Position numbers and translations under genes: made by a program | In this document: positions 17,801-24,639 of the stretch, piece after piece | How positions within the stretch are numbered: the stretch's first letter is position 1 | Layout of the letters: each line of letters begins with the position of its first letter | Notes under the pieces: model-generated | Told to the model about the DNA's origin: nothing | Databases searched by the model: none | Seen by the model: only the letters and a program-made list of their open reading frames with translations | NCBI RefSeq assembly: GCF_013359685.1 | Contig: NZ_JABFMV010000008.1 | Coordinates: 1 to 64,000, forward strand | DNA from: Leifsonia sp. C5G2 | GTDB taxonomy: Bacteria > Actinomycetota > Actinomycetes > Actinomycetales > Microbacteriaceae | Reading direction: 5' to 3' | DNA length: 64,000 bases

Positions 17801-19376
17801 TCTGCGAGCGGCCGACGTCGGCACCGCGCTCCAGGGCGGCGCGCTCCTGCTCCATCGCGCCGCGGCGCTGCGGGCCGCCCTTCGCGGCCGCGAGCCGCTC
17901 CTCCACGAGCCCCTCCAGCGCACTGAGCACGCCTGCGGCGCTCGAGGCGGAGTCGGCCAGGTGGCCGCCGGGCAGTGGGCTGTGCGGCGAGGAGGTGTGC
18001 GGCATCCACTTGAGCCAGGTGAGCTCGCGCGACCAGCGCGGCGACACCAGCGCGGCGACGGCCAGTTCAGCGGGGGAGTGCAGGGAGGTCAGCTGCACCA
18101 GAACGGAGTTCACGGAGCCGGCGATGAGGTCGGGAGGACCGGCGATGCCCAGCGCGCCCGACTCGTACAGGTTGTCGAGCACCGGGACGTCGTCGACGCG
18201 CTCGTTCTCGGCGATCACGGCGTCCAGCCGTTCCTGGAACTCCACGATCAGTTCGCCGCGGTCGGTCGTCTGGACGGTGTTGCGCGAGCGCATCGACCCG
18301 CGGCCGAGCTGCAGGTTGAGGAACGACCAGTGCTCCGGCCGCCTGGTCCACAGCAGCTGACCGCGCCGCACGGCCTCGGAGAGCGCGTCGGCGGTGGTCG
18401 GGGTCTCGGCCTGGCGCAGTTCGACCTCGGTGCGGCGCTCCTCCTGCAGCTTTGTGGAGAGCGCCTCCAGGCGCTGCTCGAACACCGCGATCTGCTTCTT
18501 CAGCTTGCGCTTCCCGCGCGTACGGCCGGTGATGTAGTTGCCGATGAGCATGACCGGCGACAGCAGCACGAACAGCAGCGTCGTGGGCTGGTGGGTGAGC
18601 GCGAACATCGCGCCGCCGAGCAACAGCGGGGTGATCATCGCCAGCAGCGGGAAGGGCGGGTCGTCCTTCTCGCCCGGCACGTCGGGGGCCTGGAACACCT
18701 GGCCGGCGTAGCGCCGCTCGACCCGGGGCGAACGGTTGAAGAACACCGGGCCGGAGGTCGGGGTCGCGGCGGGCAGCTCCGACGCGGCCTTCACCTCCAG
18801 CTCCACCTCCGTCTCGCCGATCAGCAGCGTCTCCGAGCGCCGCACGGTGAACCGCGTGACGAGGCCGCCGTCGACCATGACGCCGTTCGCCGAGCCGAGG
18901 TCGACGACCTCCACGCCGTCGGCCGCCTCGAACCGCACGTGGCGCTTCGAGATCAGGGGATCCTGCAGCACGATGTCGCAGGTCTCGTCGCGGCCCAGCA
19001 CCGTGCTTCCGGCGCGCAGCGGGAACTCGGTGCCCGCCTGCGGGCCGGAGAGCACCCGCAGCGTCGCGACCACCGGCACGTCGCCGAGCTCGGGGGAGGC
19101 GTAGTGGAGGCCGGCGTCGGCGAGGGCGACCGTCGCACCGCTGCCGATCCATGCCTCGCCGACGGGGGCGTCGGGCGGCAGCACGAGCGGCTCGGCCTGT
19201 CCCGGCAGCTGCGCCCGCAGGGTCAGCGCGCCGGGCGCGGCGATCGGTCCGGTGCGCCGCGGGTCGATGCGGGCGATCGTCGCCGCGACCTCGGAGATGC
19301 TGGCGGCGGCGTCCGCGGTGACGACGATGTCATCGCTCGTGCCGGACGGGCGGGCGAGAGTCAGTTTCAGTCGCAC
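14862..19376 (-). CDS. Type VII secretion FHA-FtsK/SpoIIIE ATPase (EssC/EccC type)
   Basis: Central motor of WXG100/ESX-like secretion. The 1504 residues contain an FHA domain (about 105-190: GRDE, ISKRH and NG are the phosphothreonine-binding residues), two transmembrane helices (about 242-282), and three FtsK-like ATPase modules. Walker A motifs are GGTTGAGKS near 713, GTGGSGKST near 1037, and GPPASGRTT near 1315, where the Lys is replaced by Arg. Only the first module has a clear Walker B with catalytic Glu (LVIDEF). The FHA-TM-three-ATPase order is like Firmicute EssC. The GTG start lies 6 bases after TATGGT, so the message may be leaderless. Divergent from a WXG100-like gene. Confidence 0.92.
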   Translation of the reverse strand: MRLKLTLARPSGTSDDIVVTADAAASISEVAATIARIDPRRTGPIAAPGALTLRAQLPGQAEPLVLPPDAPVGEAWIGSGATVALADAGLHYASPELGDVPVVATLRVLSGPQAGTEFPLRAGSTVLGRDETCDIVLQDPLISKRHVRFEAADGVEVVDLGSANGVMVDGGLVTRFTVRRSETLLIGETEVELEVKAASELPAATPTSGPVFFNRSPRVERRYAGQVFQAPDVPGEKDDPPFPLLAMITPLLLGGAMFALTHQPTTLLFVLLSPVMLIGNYITGRTRGKRKLKKQIAVFEQRLEALSTKLQEERRTEVELRQAETPTTADALSEAVRRGQLLWTRRPEHWSFLNLQLGRGSMRSRNTVQTTDRGELIVEFQERLDAVIAENERVDDVPVLDNLYESGALGIAGPPDLIAGSVNSVLVQLTSLHSPAELAVAALVSPRWSRELTWLKWMPHTSSPHSPLPGGHLADSASSAAGVLSALEGLVEERLAAAKGGPQRRGAMEQERAALERGADVGRSQTTDGTPSPVPAVVVIISDDVAVDRARLVQLAEAAADAGVFPVWISEDVHRLPAVCRTFLQHTDQPHRARAGFVRIGETVEDVVTEPVSAATALDYAKRMAPVIDAGALVADASDLPRSVSLVTLLGHELAETSSAVVDRWRQNASIHDRTPGAKPARRRPGTLRATIGSAGVDAMHLDLRTQGPHALVGGTTGAGKSEFLQAWVLGMAAEYSPDRVTFLFVDYKGGSAFADCVSLPHCVGLVTDLSPHLVRRALTSLRAELHHREHLLNRKKAKDLLELEKRGDPDSPPALVLVIDEFAALVGEVPEFVDGVVDIAQRGRSLGIHLIMATQRPAGVIKDNLRANTNLRIALRMADESDSQDVVGVSDAAHFDPSIPGRGMAKTGPARLVRFQSAYAGGWTTREPERAGVEIAELRFGGEVRWEEERPAEEPERDLGPTDQQRLVASIVRAQTAAHIPAPRRPWLDELATAYDLGLLRQRTDAELLLGVSDIPDRQEQRPVYFQPDVDGNLAVYGTGGSGKSTVLRTLASAAAITPRGGPVHVYGLDFGAGSLRMLEKLPHVGSIIPGDDPERIIRLFRMLKETLEDRGPRFAEANASNITEYRSLTGRLDEPRILLLVDGFPSFREDFEIPAGRSQWYDVFRDLLADGRRLGMHVALTGDRAGAVPTAIGSLVQRRVVLRLADDGYGMLDVPSDILSPASPPGRAIVDGYETQVAVLGGSRAVADQSEAIRRLAEAMERAGIPHAPVVGSMPKELDPASLPDSIGGKPVLGIGDSDLGPQGFDPTGTLLLAGPPASGRTTALAAIADAVARFDAETRLYYVGSARSPLAGSGLWTDRALTPADAAELAKDLTAAIADPDTEGRIAVFVESIGDFLQTPADSPIVELVRAVRRSDHLLVAEAETSAWGTSWPLLGEVKNGRRGLLLQPDSIEGDLLLKTPLPRLNRSEFPPGRGVLIQKGGFTRVQVPLVDASLPTRVRV

Positions 19377-19490
19377 CTCTGCACCATACCCAGAACAGCC
19401 GATTCCGGTGGATGGGGACCCCTCCCCATCGATTCCCCGCTGGCCCACAGGTACGTTTGCTTTCGGCAGGATGACCGAAGGGGAGGAACC
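19377..19490. promoter_or_regulatory. Divergent promoter region of the type VII island
   Basis: The 114 bases between the ATPase gene (leftward) and the WXG100-like gene (rightward). On the minus strand TATGGT (complement of 19383-19388) lies 6 bases before the GTG. On the plus strand TACGTT (19452-19457) is a candidate -10. Both are about 22-23 bases from the edges of a central dyad at 19412-19429, the distance at which a factor bound next to the -35 position could act on both promoters. Consensus -35 boxes are absent on both sides, which fits an activator. Confidence 0.5.
19412..19429. promoter_or_regulatory. Candidate operator, ATGGGGA-N4-TCCCCAT, copy 1
   Basis: The bases ATGGGGACCCCTCCCCAT form a 7+4+7 dyad. 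An element with identical arms and spacing lies at 23148-23165 upstream of the second WXG100-like gene; I noticed no third copy in the window. The recurrence in both divergent promoters of this island supports a shared regulator, which is not identifiable from the window. Confidence 0.6.
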
Positions 19491-19781
19491 GTGGCCGATC
19501 TCGTACTCAAGCTCGACGAGCTGGTGCAGCTGCGCGACGATCTCGACGCCGTGGTGCGCGAGTTCCAGAACGCCGACGACTTCAGCGACTCGGTCGCCGA
19601 GGCGACGGGCCACGATGATCTGCACGACCACGTCCGGGACTTCGCGCACAAGTGGAACGAGAAGCGCAAGGACATGACCGAGAACGTGAAGAACGTGCAG
19701 CAGGTCATCGCCGCCGTCGCCGACAACTTCGTCAAGGTGGACGGCGACCTCGCCAAAGCCCTCGATGAGAAGAAGAAGTAG
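19491..19781 (+). CDS. WXG100/ESAT-6-like protein
   Basis: A 96-residue, almost entirely helical and charged protein with a central break around HKWNEKRK, where the conserved Trp of a WXG-type helical hairpin would sit. Small size, two-helix pattern and position directly divergent from the FHA-FtsK ATPase support a secreted or partner ESAT-6-like role. The C-terminal tail DEKKK lacks an obvious YxxxD signal. GTG start with GGAGG 4 bases upstream. Sixteen bases separate it from the next gene, so they are probably co-transcribed. Confidence 0.72.
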   Translation: MADLVLKLDELVQLRDDLDAVVREFQNADDFSDSVAEATGHDDLHDHVRDFAHKWNEKRKDMTENVKNVQQVIAAVADNFVKVDGDLAKALDEKKK

Positions 19782-19796
19782 GGGAGCGCAGGAGAA

Positions 19797-21146
19797 GTGA
19801 GCGACCGCGAATTCCAGCCGCTGACCGGCGACCCCGGAGTGCTCGAGGCCAAGGCCCAGCACTACAAGTCGATCGGCGAGGCCATCCAGCGCTCCGTCAA
19901 GGAGCTCAACAAGATCCACGACGTCGAGGGCTACAAGTCGCAGGCCGTGTCGAAGCTCAAGGAGATGTCGAAGGACACCGCCGACGACATCGACAAGGCC
20001 AAGGACCGCTACACCACGACCGCCGACGCGCTGCTCGCCTACGCGAAGGAGCTGCGCGGCGCGCAGGACGACGCCACCGCCGCGATCACGCAGATCACCG
20101 AGAAGCAGGAGGCCGCGGACGCGGCCCACCACGCGGCGACCACCGCGCACACCGACGCGCAGAAGGCCAAGCCGGAGGACGCGAGCACCGCGGGAAAGGC
20201 GGCCGACAAGGCCGACGACCACGCCCGCGCGGCGAACGCGGCCCTGCAGGCCGCCCACCAGGCCTGGTACGACGCCCGCGACCGCAAGAACCGCGCCGCA
20301 GAGAAGGCCGTGAGCGCGATCGTGGACGTGGTCGACCACCACAACAACGGCCTCAAGAACCCGAGCTGGTGGGACAAGGTGGTGGATGTCATCGGCACGA
20401 TCGGCGACATCGCCGGCGTGCTCGCCATCTTCCTGGCGTGGGTGCCCATCCTCGGCCAGGTGCTCGTCGTGATCGCGCTGGTCGCCTCCATCGTCAAGCT
20501 GGTGGATGCGGTCGTGAAGTTCGCCAACGGGGAGGGGAGCTTCCTCTCGGTGCTCGGCGCCGCCGTCACCGTCGTGCTCAGCATCTTCGGCGGACGGATC
20601 TTCTCGTTCCTCGGCAAGGCGGCCCGCATCAAGGCGCTTGCCCGCGCGCCGAGGCTCGTCGGCGGCGTCCGCACCAGCCCGAACTCCATCCTGAAGATGC
20701 AGATGGGCAAGCGCGCCATGAAGCTGGCGACGAAGAACCTGTTCAAGAACCCGGCCAAGGACCTGAACGTCTGGAAGAGCGCAGGCGAGTCGGCCGCGGC
20801 GCAGCGCGAGGCGTACAAGGCACTGGTCACCGACGGCGCCGACAAGGCGAAGGCCATGCGTGCGCTCCTGGGCATCGACCAGAACGTGGTGAAGGCGGTC
20901 TCGCACGACCTCAGCGCGAAGGAGTTCAACCCGCTGACCGCGGTCGCCGCGTATCACCAGGGCTCTGCGCTGGTGAACAAGGGCATCGACCTCGTCAACG
21001 TGCCGGGTAAGGTCGATTCGATCGTCAACAAGTTCGACGGCGGACCGAACCATACCGACCTTCCTCAGATCAAGAACATCGATCTGCAGAAGTGGGCCAC
21101 CGACGGCGCCGACAAGGTCGCGCCGATCTATCTGCCGTCGAAGTGA
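19797..21146 (+). CDS. Candidate type VII secretion substrate with central membrane-active segment
   Basis: A 449-residue protein. The N-terminal 200 residues are helical and charged, starting with FQPLTGDPGVLEAKAQHY, a pattern like the secretion-signal region of actinobacterial T7SS-associated proteins, and continuing as a coiled-coil stalk rich in Ala, Asp and Lys. A hydrophobic segment spans about 205-275 (IGTIGDIAGVLAIFLAWVPI and following), with a basic C-terminal part after it. No signal peptide and no recognisable enzyme motif. The overall plan resembles LXG/WXG-type polymorphic proteins without a known toxin domain. Gene order places it with the island; substrate status is inference. 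GTG start after GGAGAA. Confidence 0.6.
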   Translation: MSDREFQPLTGDPGVLEAKAQHYKSIGEAIQRSVKELNKIHDVEGYKSQAVSKLKEMSKDTADDIDKAKDRYTTTADALLAYAKELRGAQDDATAAITQITEKQEAADAAHHAATTAHTDAQKAKPEDASTAGKAADKADDHARAANAALQAAHQAWYDARDRKNRAAEKAVSAIVDVVDHHNNGLKNPSWWDKVVDVIGTIGDIAGVLAIFLAWVPILGQVLVVIALVASIVKLVDAVVKFANGEGSFLSVLGAAVTVVLSIFGGRIFSFLGKAARIKALARAPRLVGGVRTSPNSILKMQMGKRAMKLATKNLFKNPAKDLNVWKSAGESAAAQREAYKALVTDGADKAKAMRALLGIDQNVVKAVSHDLSAKEFNPLTAVAAYHQGSALVNKGIDLVNVPGKVDSIVNKFDGGPNHTDLPQIKNIDLQKWATDGADKVAPIYLPSK

Positions 21147-21157
21147 GGGGAGCGGGC

Positions 21158-21781
21158 ATGACGCTGCGGCCACAGGACATCGTCGACTTCACCTTCGATG
21201 CGCCCGACGGCTGGTTCGACGTGGAGCTCCTGAGCGACCACGGCAGCGACGACTGGCCGGAGCGGCTGGCGGCGCAGCTCTCGGCCGGGGAGCCGACCGA
21301 GAAGGAGCTGGCGGAGCGCTTCCGCGCGCTGCAGCAGCTGCTCCACTCGGAGGACCCGACCGGCGCCACCCGCGCCCGCGTCTACGTGCCCGTGCCGGCG
21401 GCCGGGGTGCTGAACGCGTTCCAGACCTACGAGCTGCTGCAGCTGGAGGTGGACGACAGCCCCGAGAGCTACCTCGCCGCGACCGACGCGGAGGGCGACC
21501 ACCGCGAGCCTGGCTACGAGATCCTGGGCTACCGGTCCTGGCGCACGGCCCACGCGACGGGCGAGCTCGTCGGCTTCACCCACCTCACAGCCCTCGCTGA
21601 CGAGGACGCGGGAGACGCCCTGCTCGAGCAGCGCGTCGTCTTCGCCGTCTTCCCGGTCGGCTCGGCGCAGGCCGTGCAGTTCGTGTTCCGCTCGGCGTTC
21701 ATCGGCGGGTTCGCCGACATGGTCGCCGAGACGCAGGCGATCGCCGACTCCCTGCGCGTCACGTTGGGGGAGTTCGCATGA
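21158..21781 (+). CDS. Type VII island protein, possibly LpqN/PsbP-like fold, unknown function
   Basis: A 207-residue soluble protein without a signal peptide. It starts with an FDAPDGWFDVEL-type strand and ends with a FADMVAETQAIADSLRV helix. This F-P-GW start and terminal amphipathic helix recall the Mog1/PsbP/LpqN fold family, but I cannot confirm the assignment. It lies 11 bases after the candidate substrate gene and overlaps the next gene by ATGA, so these form one operon. A chaperone or immunity-like role for the neighbouring substrate is possible, on context only. Confidence 0.6.
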   Translation: MTLRPQDIVDFTFDAPDGWFDVELLSDHGSDDWPERLAAQLSAGEPTEKELAERFRALQQLLHSEDPTGATRARVYVPVPAAGVLNAFQTYELLQLEVDDSPESYLAATDAEGDHREPGYEILGYRSWRTAHATGELVGFTHLTALADEDAGDALLEQRVVFAVFPVGSAQAVQFVFRSAFIGGFADMVAETQAIADSLRVTLGEFA

Positions 21782-22386
21782 CCGACGCCCGGTTCACCTC
21801 GCTCGACGAGGAGCTGACGATCGTCTTCCCCGGCACCTGGGTCATGGTGCCGCTGCACGACGAGGAGGCCGCGCGCCGACGCATCCAGCGCCTGGTGACC
21901 GACCGGGTCGGCCGTGCCGACCGGCTGGCGCGCGTCCGGCGCACGGCGAAGACCGAGCTGGAGCGGCTGGTCGCCCTGGCCGACGACAGCACGGCGTTCG
22001 CGCTCGCACTGTCGCTCGAGATCCTCCCGGGCGTGCCGTTCCCCGCCTCCATCGTGCTGTCGCGCGAGGAGTGGCCGACGACTCCCGGCCCGGACGAGGA
22101 CCTCGCCACGCACCTGGCCCGCTGCTTCCCCGACGACACGGCCCTCGAGCTGTCCATCGGCCCGACGCGGCGCCGCTCCGTGCTCCGCCAGACCACCTAC
22201 GACGAGGAGTCTGCGCCCGAGCTGATCGCGGACTACCGGTTCGCCGCGCCCGGAGCCGAGCGTGTCATCCACGCCAGGATCAACGCCCCGATGGTGGCCG
22301 ACGCCGAGCTCTACCTGGAGCTGTTCGACGCGATGATCGACTCGATCAGCTTCCGGCGGCCGCTCGCGGAGCCGGCCGGCCGCTGA
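21778..22386 (+). CDS. Type VII island protein, second member of the LpqN/PsbP-like pair
   Basis: A 202-residue soluble protein. It shares the general plan of its upstream neighbour: an early beta strand with FPGTWVMVPL, an alpha/beta middle, and a terminal LFDAMIDSISF helix. The two may be distant paralogues; identity is low by eye. It starts within the stop of the previous gene (ATGA). Its 3' end overlaps by 41 bases with the convergent membrane protein gene. Function unknown. Confidence 0.6.
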   Translation: MTDARFTSLDEELTIVFPGTWVMVPLHDEEAARRRIQRLVTDRVGRADRLARVRRTAKTELERLVALADDSTAFALALSLEILPGVPFPASIVLSREEWPTTPGPDEDLATHLARCFPDDTALELSIGPTRRRSVLRQTTYDEESAPELIADYRFAAPGAERVIHARINAPMVADAELYLELFDAMIDSISFRRPLAEPAGR

Positions 22387-23101
22387 CCCGCTGCCGGAAG
22401 GCGCGCACGAGCAGCGCGACGGTCGCGACGACGAGCGCCGCGACCACGACCCCCCACACGGCCGTCCCGACCGGGCCGGGGGTGTAGAGCCAGCCGGCGG
22501 CCGCGAACGTGGCGAGACCGTACGGGTAGCCCGCGACGAACAGCGCGCGGCTGGGCCGCCAGCCGAGCAGCATCAGGTCGGTCCAGAAGCGCGTCCACGG
22601 CGTCAGCCGCACCGGGAGCAGCGAGAGCGCCGTCGCGCCGATGGAGGGCGGTCCGATGACGTTGCGGGACCATCCCGTGCTGGAGAGACGCTCGCCCGCG
22701 TAGCGCGGCGACAGGCTGCGCACGACGTACGTCCACGACAGCACCGCGAGCGGGATGGACGCGAGCGGCAGGGCGACGAAGGCGTACCCGAGCAGCGGCA
22801 CCAGGACGACCAGGGCGAACACCGCGAACAGCAGCACGGGCAGCACGGCGCCGCCGGCCACGAGATCCTGCGCGCTGCGGTCGGGGTTGGTGCTCCACAG
22901 CCCGAACGGGAGGGCGGCGGGAAGCAGCAGCGTGATCGCGCCGAGGGCCGTCCACACCACGGCGATCAGCAGGTAGCCGAACGGGCGCAGTGCCCGCCCG
23001 ACGGCCGAGGGCGGCGTCGCGGCCCGGTCGGAGCGGGGGCGCCGCGTCGCGCGGGCGGCGGCGGAGTTCCTGTTCGGCTTCATCGGGCTGTACGACGGCA
23101 T
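22346..23101 (-). CDS. Membrane protein divergent from the second WXG100-like gene
   Basis: A 251-residue protein with a basic, Arg-rich N-terminal tail and about five transmembrane segments (near 45-65, 80-98, 100-125, 183-205 and 215-240). I do not recognise a family. The ATG at 23101 is preferred because TAGCCT ends 7 bases before it, the arrangement of a leaderless start; an internal ATG at 23083 is the alternative, and neither has a Shine-Dalgarno site. Its promoter faces away from the WXG100-like gene at 23258 across the second operator dyad, so it may be part of the secretion island. Confidence 0.65.
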   Translation of the reverse strand: MPSYSPMKPNRNSAAARATRRPRSDRAATPPSAVGRALRPFGYLLIAVVWTALGAITLLLPAALPFGLWSTNPDRSAQDLVAGGAVLPVLLFAVFALVVLVPLLGYAFVALPLASIPLAVLSWTYVVRSLSPRYAGERLSSTGWSRNVIGPPSIGATALSLLPVRLTPWTRFWTDLMLLGWRPSRALFVAGYPYGLATFAAAGWLYTPGPVGTAVWGVVVAALVVATVALLVRAFRQRVSGRPAPRAAAGS

Positions 23102-23147
23102 GGCTGCCAGGCTATCCCGCTGGCCCTGCGCCGTCACGCCGGAGCGG

Positions 23148-23165
23148 ATGGGGAGTGCTCCCCAT
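23148..23165. promoter_or_regulatory. Candidate operator, ATGGGGA-N4-TCCCCAT, copy 2
   Basis: ATGGGGAGTGCTCCCCAT, with the same arms and spacing as 19412-19429. On the plus strand a -10-like TTAGGT (23188-23193) begins 22 bases after it, matching copy 1 within one base. On the minus strand TAGCCT (complement of 23109-23114) lies 33 bases away, one helical turn further. The flank on the left is GG in both copies. Confidence 0.6.
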
Positions 23166-23257
23166 TCCGTCCTCCGCCGGGTCCTGGTTAGGTGGACGTA
23201 GCTGGTCGGCCCCGGGGGTACGGCCTCTCTCGAACAAACGAAGGGAAATGGACCGCC

Positions 23258-23554
23258 ATGGCCAACATGAACGTCACGTACGGCGAGATGACCGATGCCG
23301 CCAACCGCCTCACCGCGGGCAAGGACGACATCACCGCGAAGCTGCACGAGCTCCAGAACCTGGTGAACGGACTCGTCAACGGCGGCTTCGTCACCGACCA
23401 GGCGTCCGGCGCCTTCCACACCTCCTACGAGCAGTTCACCAAGGGCACCACCGACGCGGTGAACGGCCTCGACGGGATGTCGCAGTTCCTCACCAAGGCG
23501 GCGGACGCCCTGCAGAACGTCGACAGCGAGCTCGCCAAGGGCATCGGCGGCTGA
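23258..23554 (+). CDS. WXG100 family protein (ESAT-6-like)
   Basis: A 98-residue protein with the WXG100 helical hairpin pattern. The first helix runs to about 40, the turn region is FVTDQASGAFHTSYEQF, and the second helix ends QNVDSELAKGIGG. In the turn the usual Trp-x-Gly is degenerate, but the following A-F-x-x-x-Y-x-x-F spacing matches ESAT-6 homologues. The ATG at 23258 begins MANMNVTYGEM, a typical start. The distant AAGGGA site (23241-23246) is 11 bases upstream. A strong terminator follows, so this gene is transcribed alone. Confidence 0.82.
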   Translation: MANMNVTYGEMTDAANRLTAGKDDITAKLHELQNLVNGLVNGGFVTDQASGAFHTSYEQFTKGTTDAVNGLDGMSQFLTKAADALQNVDSELAKGIGG

Positions 23555-23574
23555 GTCGCCGCAGCGCCACGAAC

Positions 23575-23614
23575 GGGGCGGTCGTCCGGACAGGACGGCC
23601 GCCCCTTTTCTGTC
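23575..23614 (+). terminator. Intrinsic terminator after the second WXG100-like gene
   Basis: GGGGCGGTCGTCC pairs with GGACGGCCGCCCC (one G-U pair) around a short loop and is followed by TTTTCTGT. A textbook intrinsic terminator 20 bases after the stop. Confidence 0.85.
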
Positions 23615-23623
23615 GCTCCCTAT

Positions 23624-23648
23624 ATCATGCATAGAAATGCAACATGAT
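23624..23648. promoter_or_regulatory. AT-rich dyad upstream of the 23660 membrane protein
   Basis: ATCATGCAT (23624-23632) is mirrored by ATGCA-AC-ATGAT (23637-23648), an inverted repeat with a two-base insertion, in an unusually AT-rich patch. TATATC/TATCAT at 23621-23628 could be a -10 box lying inside the dyad, so a bound regulator would block the promoter. The start codon is 11 bases downstream of the dyad. Confidence 0.45.
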
Positions 23649-23659
23649 GGGGGAGTCTC

Positions 23660-24319
23660 ATGATCTCGACCGAGAGCGCGGTCACCGAGCCGCGCGACCA
23701 GGAGGCGCTTCCGCGCCCCTCGGCTCTTCGATGGGCCGTCGCGGCATCGCTCGTGGCCGGCATCGCCGTCATGACGGCCGTCGTGCCGCTGCTCGCGTCC
23801 CCCGTCGACGAGAGCGGCGCCGGGGAGATCCTGTTCTTCGTCTCGCGGCTGCTCGGCGGCTACCCCGCCGGATGGGTGATCGCGGTCTTCCTGGCCGTCG
23901 CGATGCTGCGACTCCGACTCGCGGGCGGCATCGTCGCGGCGGTCGTGGCCTTCGCCGGGATGGTGGTCGTGTTCACGGCGGTCGCCTGGCTCACCGGTGA
24001 CGAGTACCTGCACATGGCGCGCTGGCTCGTCCTGGCGCTGCCGGCCGGAGCGGTGGTCGGGGCAGCGGCCGCCCTCCGCCGCTCGCCGCATCCGCTCCCT
24101 CGGGGAGCCGCGGCCGGCGTCCCGGTCGCGGCGCTTCTGGCCGCGGCGGCCGTCGAAGCGAGGCTCTACCCGGTGTCGGCCGGGCTGCTGGCGCTGGCGG
24201 CGGTGCTCTGGGCCGTCATCGAACTCGCCCGGTCGCCCCGAACGGGATGGCCGCTTCGGGCGGCGGGCTCGGCCGCGACGACCGTTGCACTGGGCCCGGT
24301 GTTCGTCCTCGGTTCGTGA
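23660..24319 (+). CDS. Multi-spanning membrane protein, unknown function
   Basis: A 219-residue, very hydrophobic protein with six or more predicted transmembrane helices separated by short Arg- and Pro-containing loops, after a 23-residue polar N-terminus. ATG start with GGGGGAG upstream. I do not recognise the family. It stands alone between the terminator of the WXG100-like gene and the rpsL promoter, and an AT-rich dyad overlaps its promoter region. Confidence 0.6.
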   Translation: MISTESAVTEPRDQEALPRPSALRWAVAASLVAGIAVMTAVVPLLASPVDESGAGEILFFVSRLLGGYPAGWVIAVFLAVAMLRLRLAGGIVAAVVAFAGMVVVFTAVAWLTGDEYLHMARWLVLALPAGAVVGAAAALRRSPHPLPRGAAAGVPVAALLAAAAVEARLYPVSAGLLALAAVLWAVIELARSPRTGWPLRAAGSAATTVALGPVFVLGS

Positions 24320-24365
24320 GTCGTTTCGCCGTGCGCGGACACAGCCTCCACCGGCCCCCGCTCAT

Positions 24366-24394
24366 TTGACCCCCGGGGGCCCGCCGGATAGTAT
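24366..24394 (+). promoter_or_regulatory. Promoter of the rpsL-rpsG-fusA-tuf operon
   Basis: TTGACC (24366-24371) and TAGTAT (24389-24394) with a 17-base spacer, close to the sigma70-type consensus. Transcription should start near 24401, leaving a leader of about 240 bases before rpsL. Confidence 0.8.
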
Positions 24395-24639
24395 TTATCG
24401 GGTGTGCGCTCTGTCGCGCGCTCGCCTCATGCCCTCTTCCGGGCCGGAGTCGAGCGGGCAGGCACGTACTCATCCGATGGGCAGGGAGACCGCACGGGAC
24501 CCCAGCCCCCACGGCATATCGGCCGGCGGCGACGCCAGTGGGCCGATCCCCCACGAACCCCCATGCCCGTCCGACGGGTCGGTGGCTCCTGGGAACCAGC
24601 AACAACTGTCACCGTGCAGTCCATATAAGGAGAAGTTCA
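24395..24639 (+). other. rpsL leader region
   Basis: A 245-base untranslated leader between the promoter and the rpsL start. It is G/C-rich with several short inverted repeats. An open frame of 74 codons starts at a GTG (24404) at the expected transcription start and ends with TAA (24626-24628), overlapping the rpsL ribosome binding site AAGGAGA. Its composition (Arg/Pro-rich) looks non-coding, so I do not call it as a gene. A leader of this length could carry autoregulation by S7 or S12, which is inference. Confidence 0.4.

Noticed and set aside
15117-19490. Plus-strand frame opposite the FtsK-type motor, continuous with the WXG100-like gene
   Set aside because: The part before 19491 is antisense to the motor. 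The real gene starts at the GTG with GGAGG at 19491.
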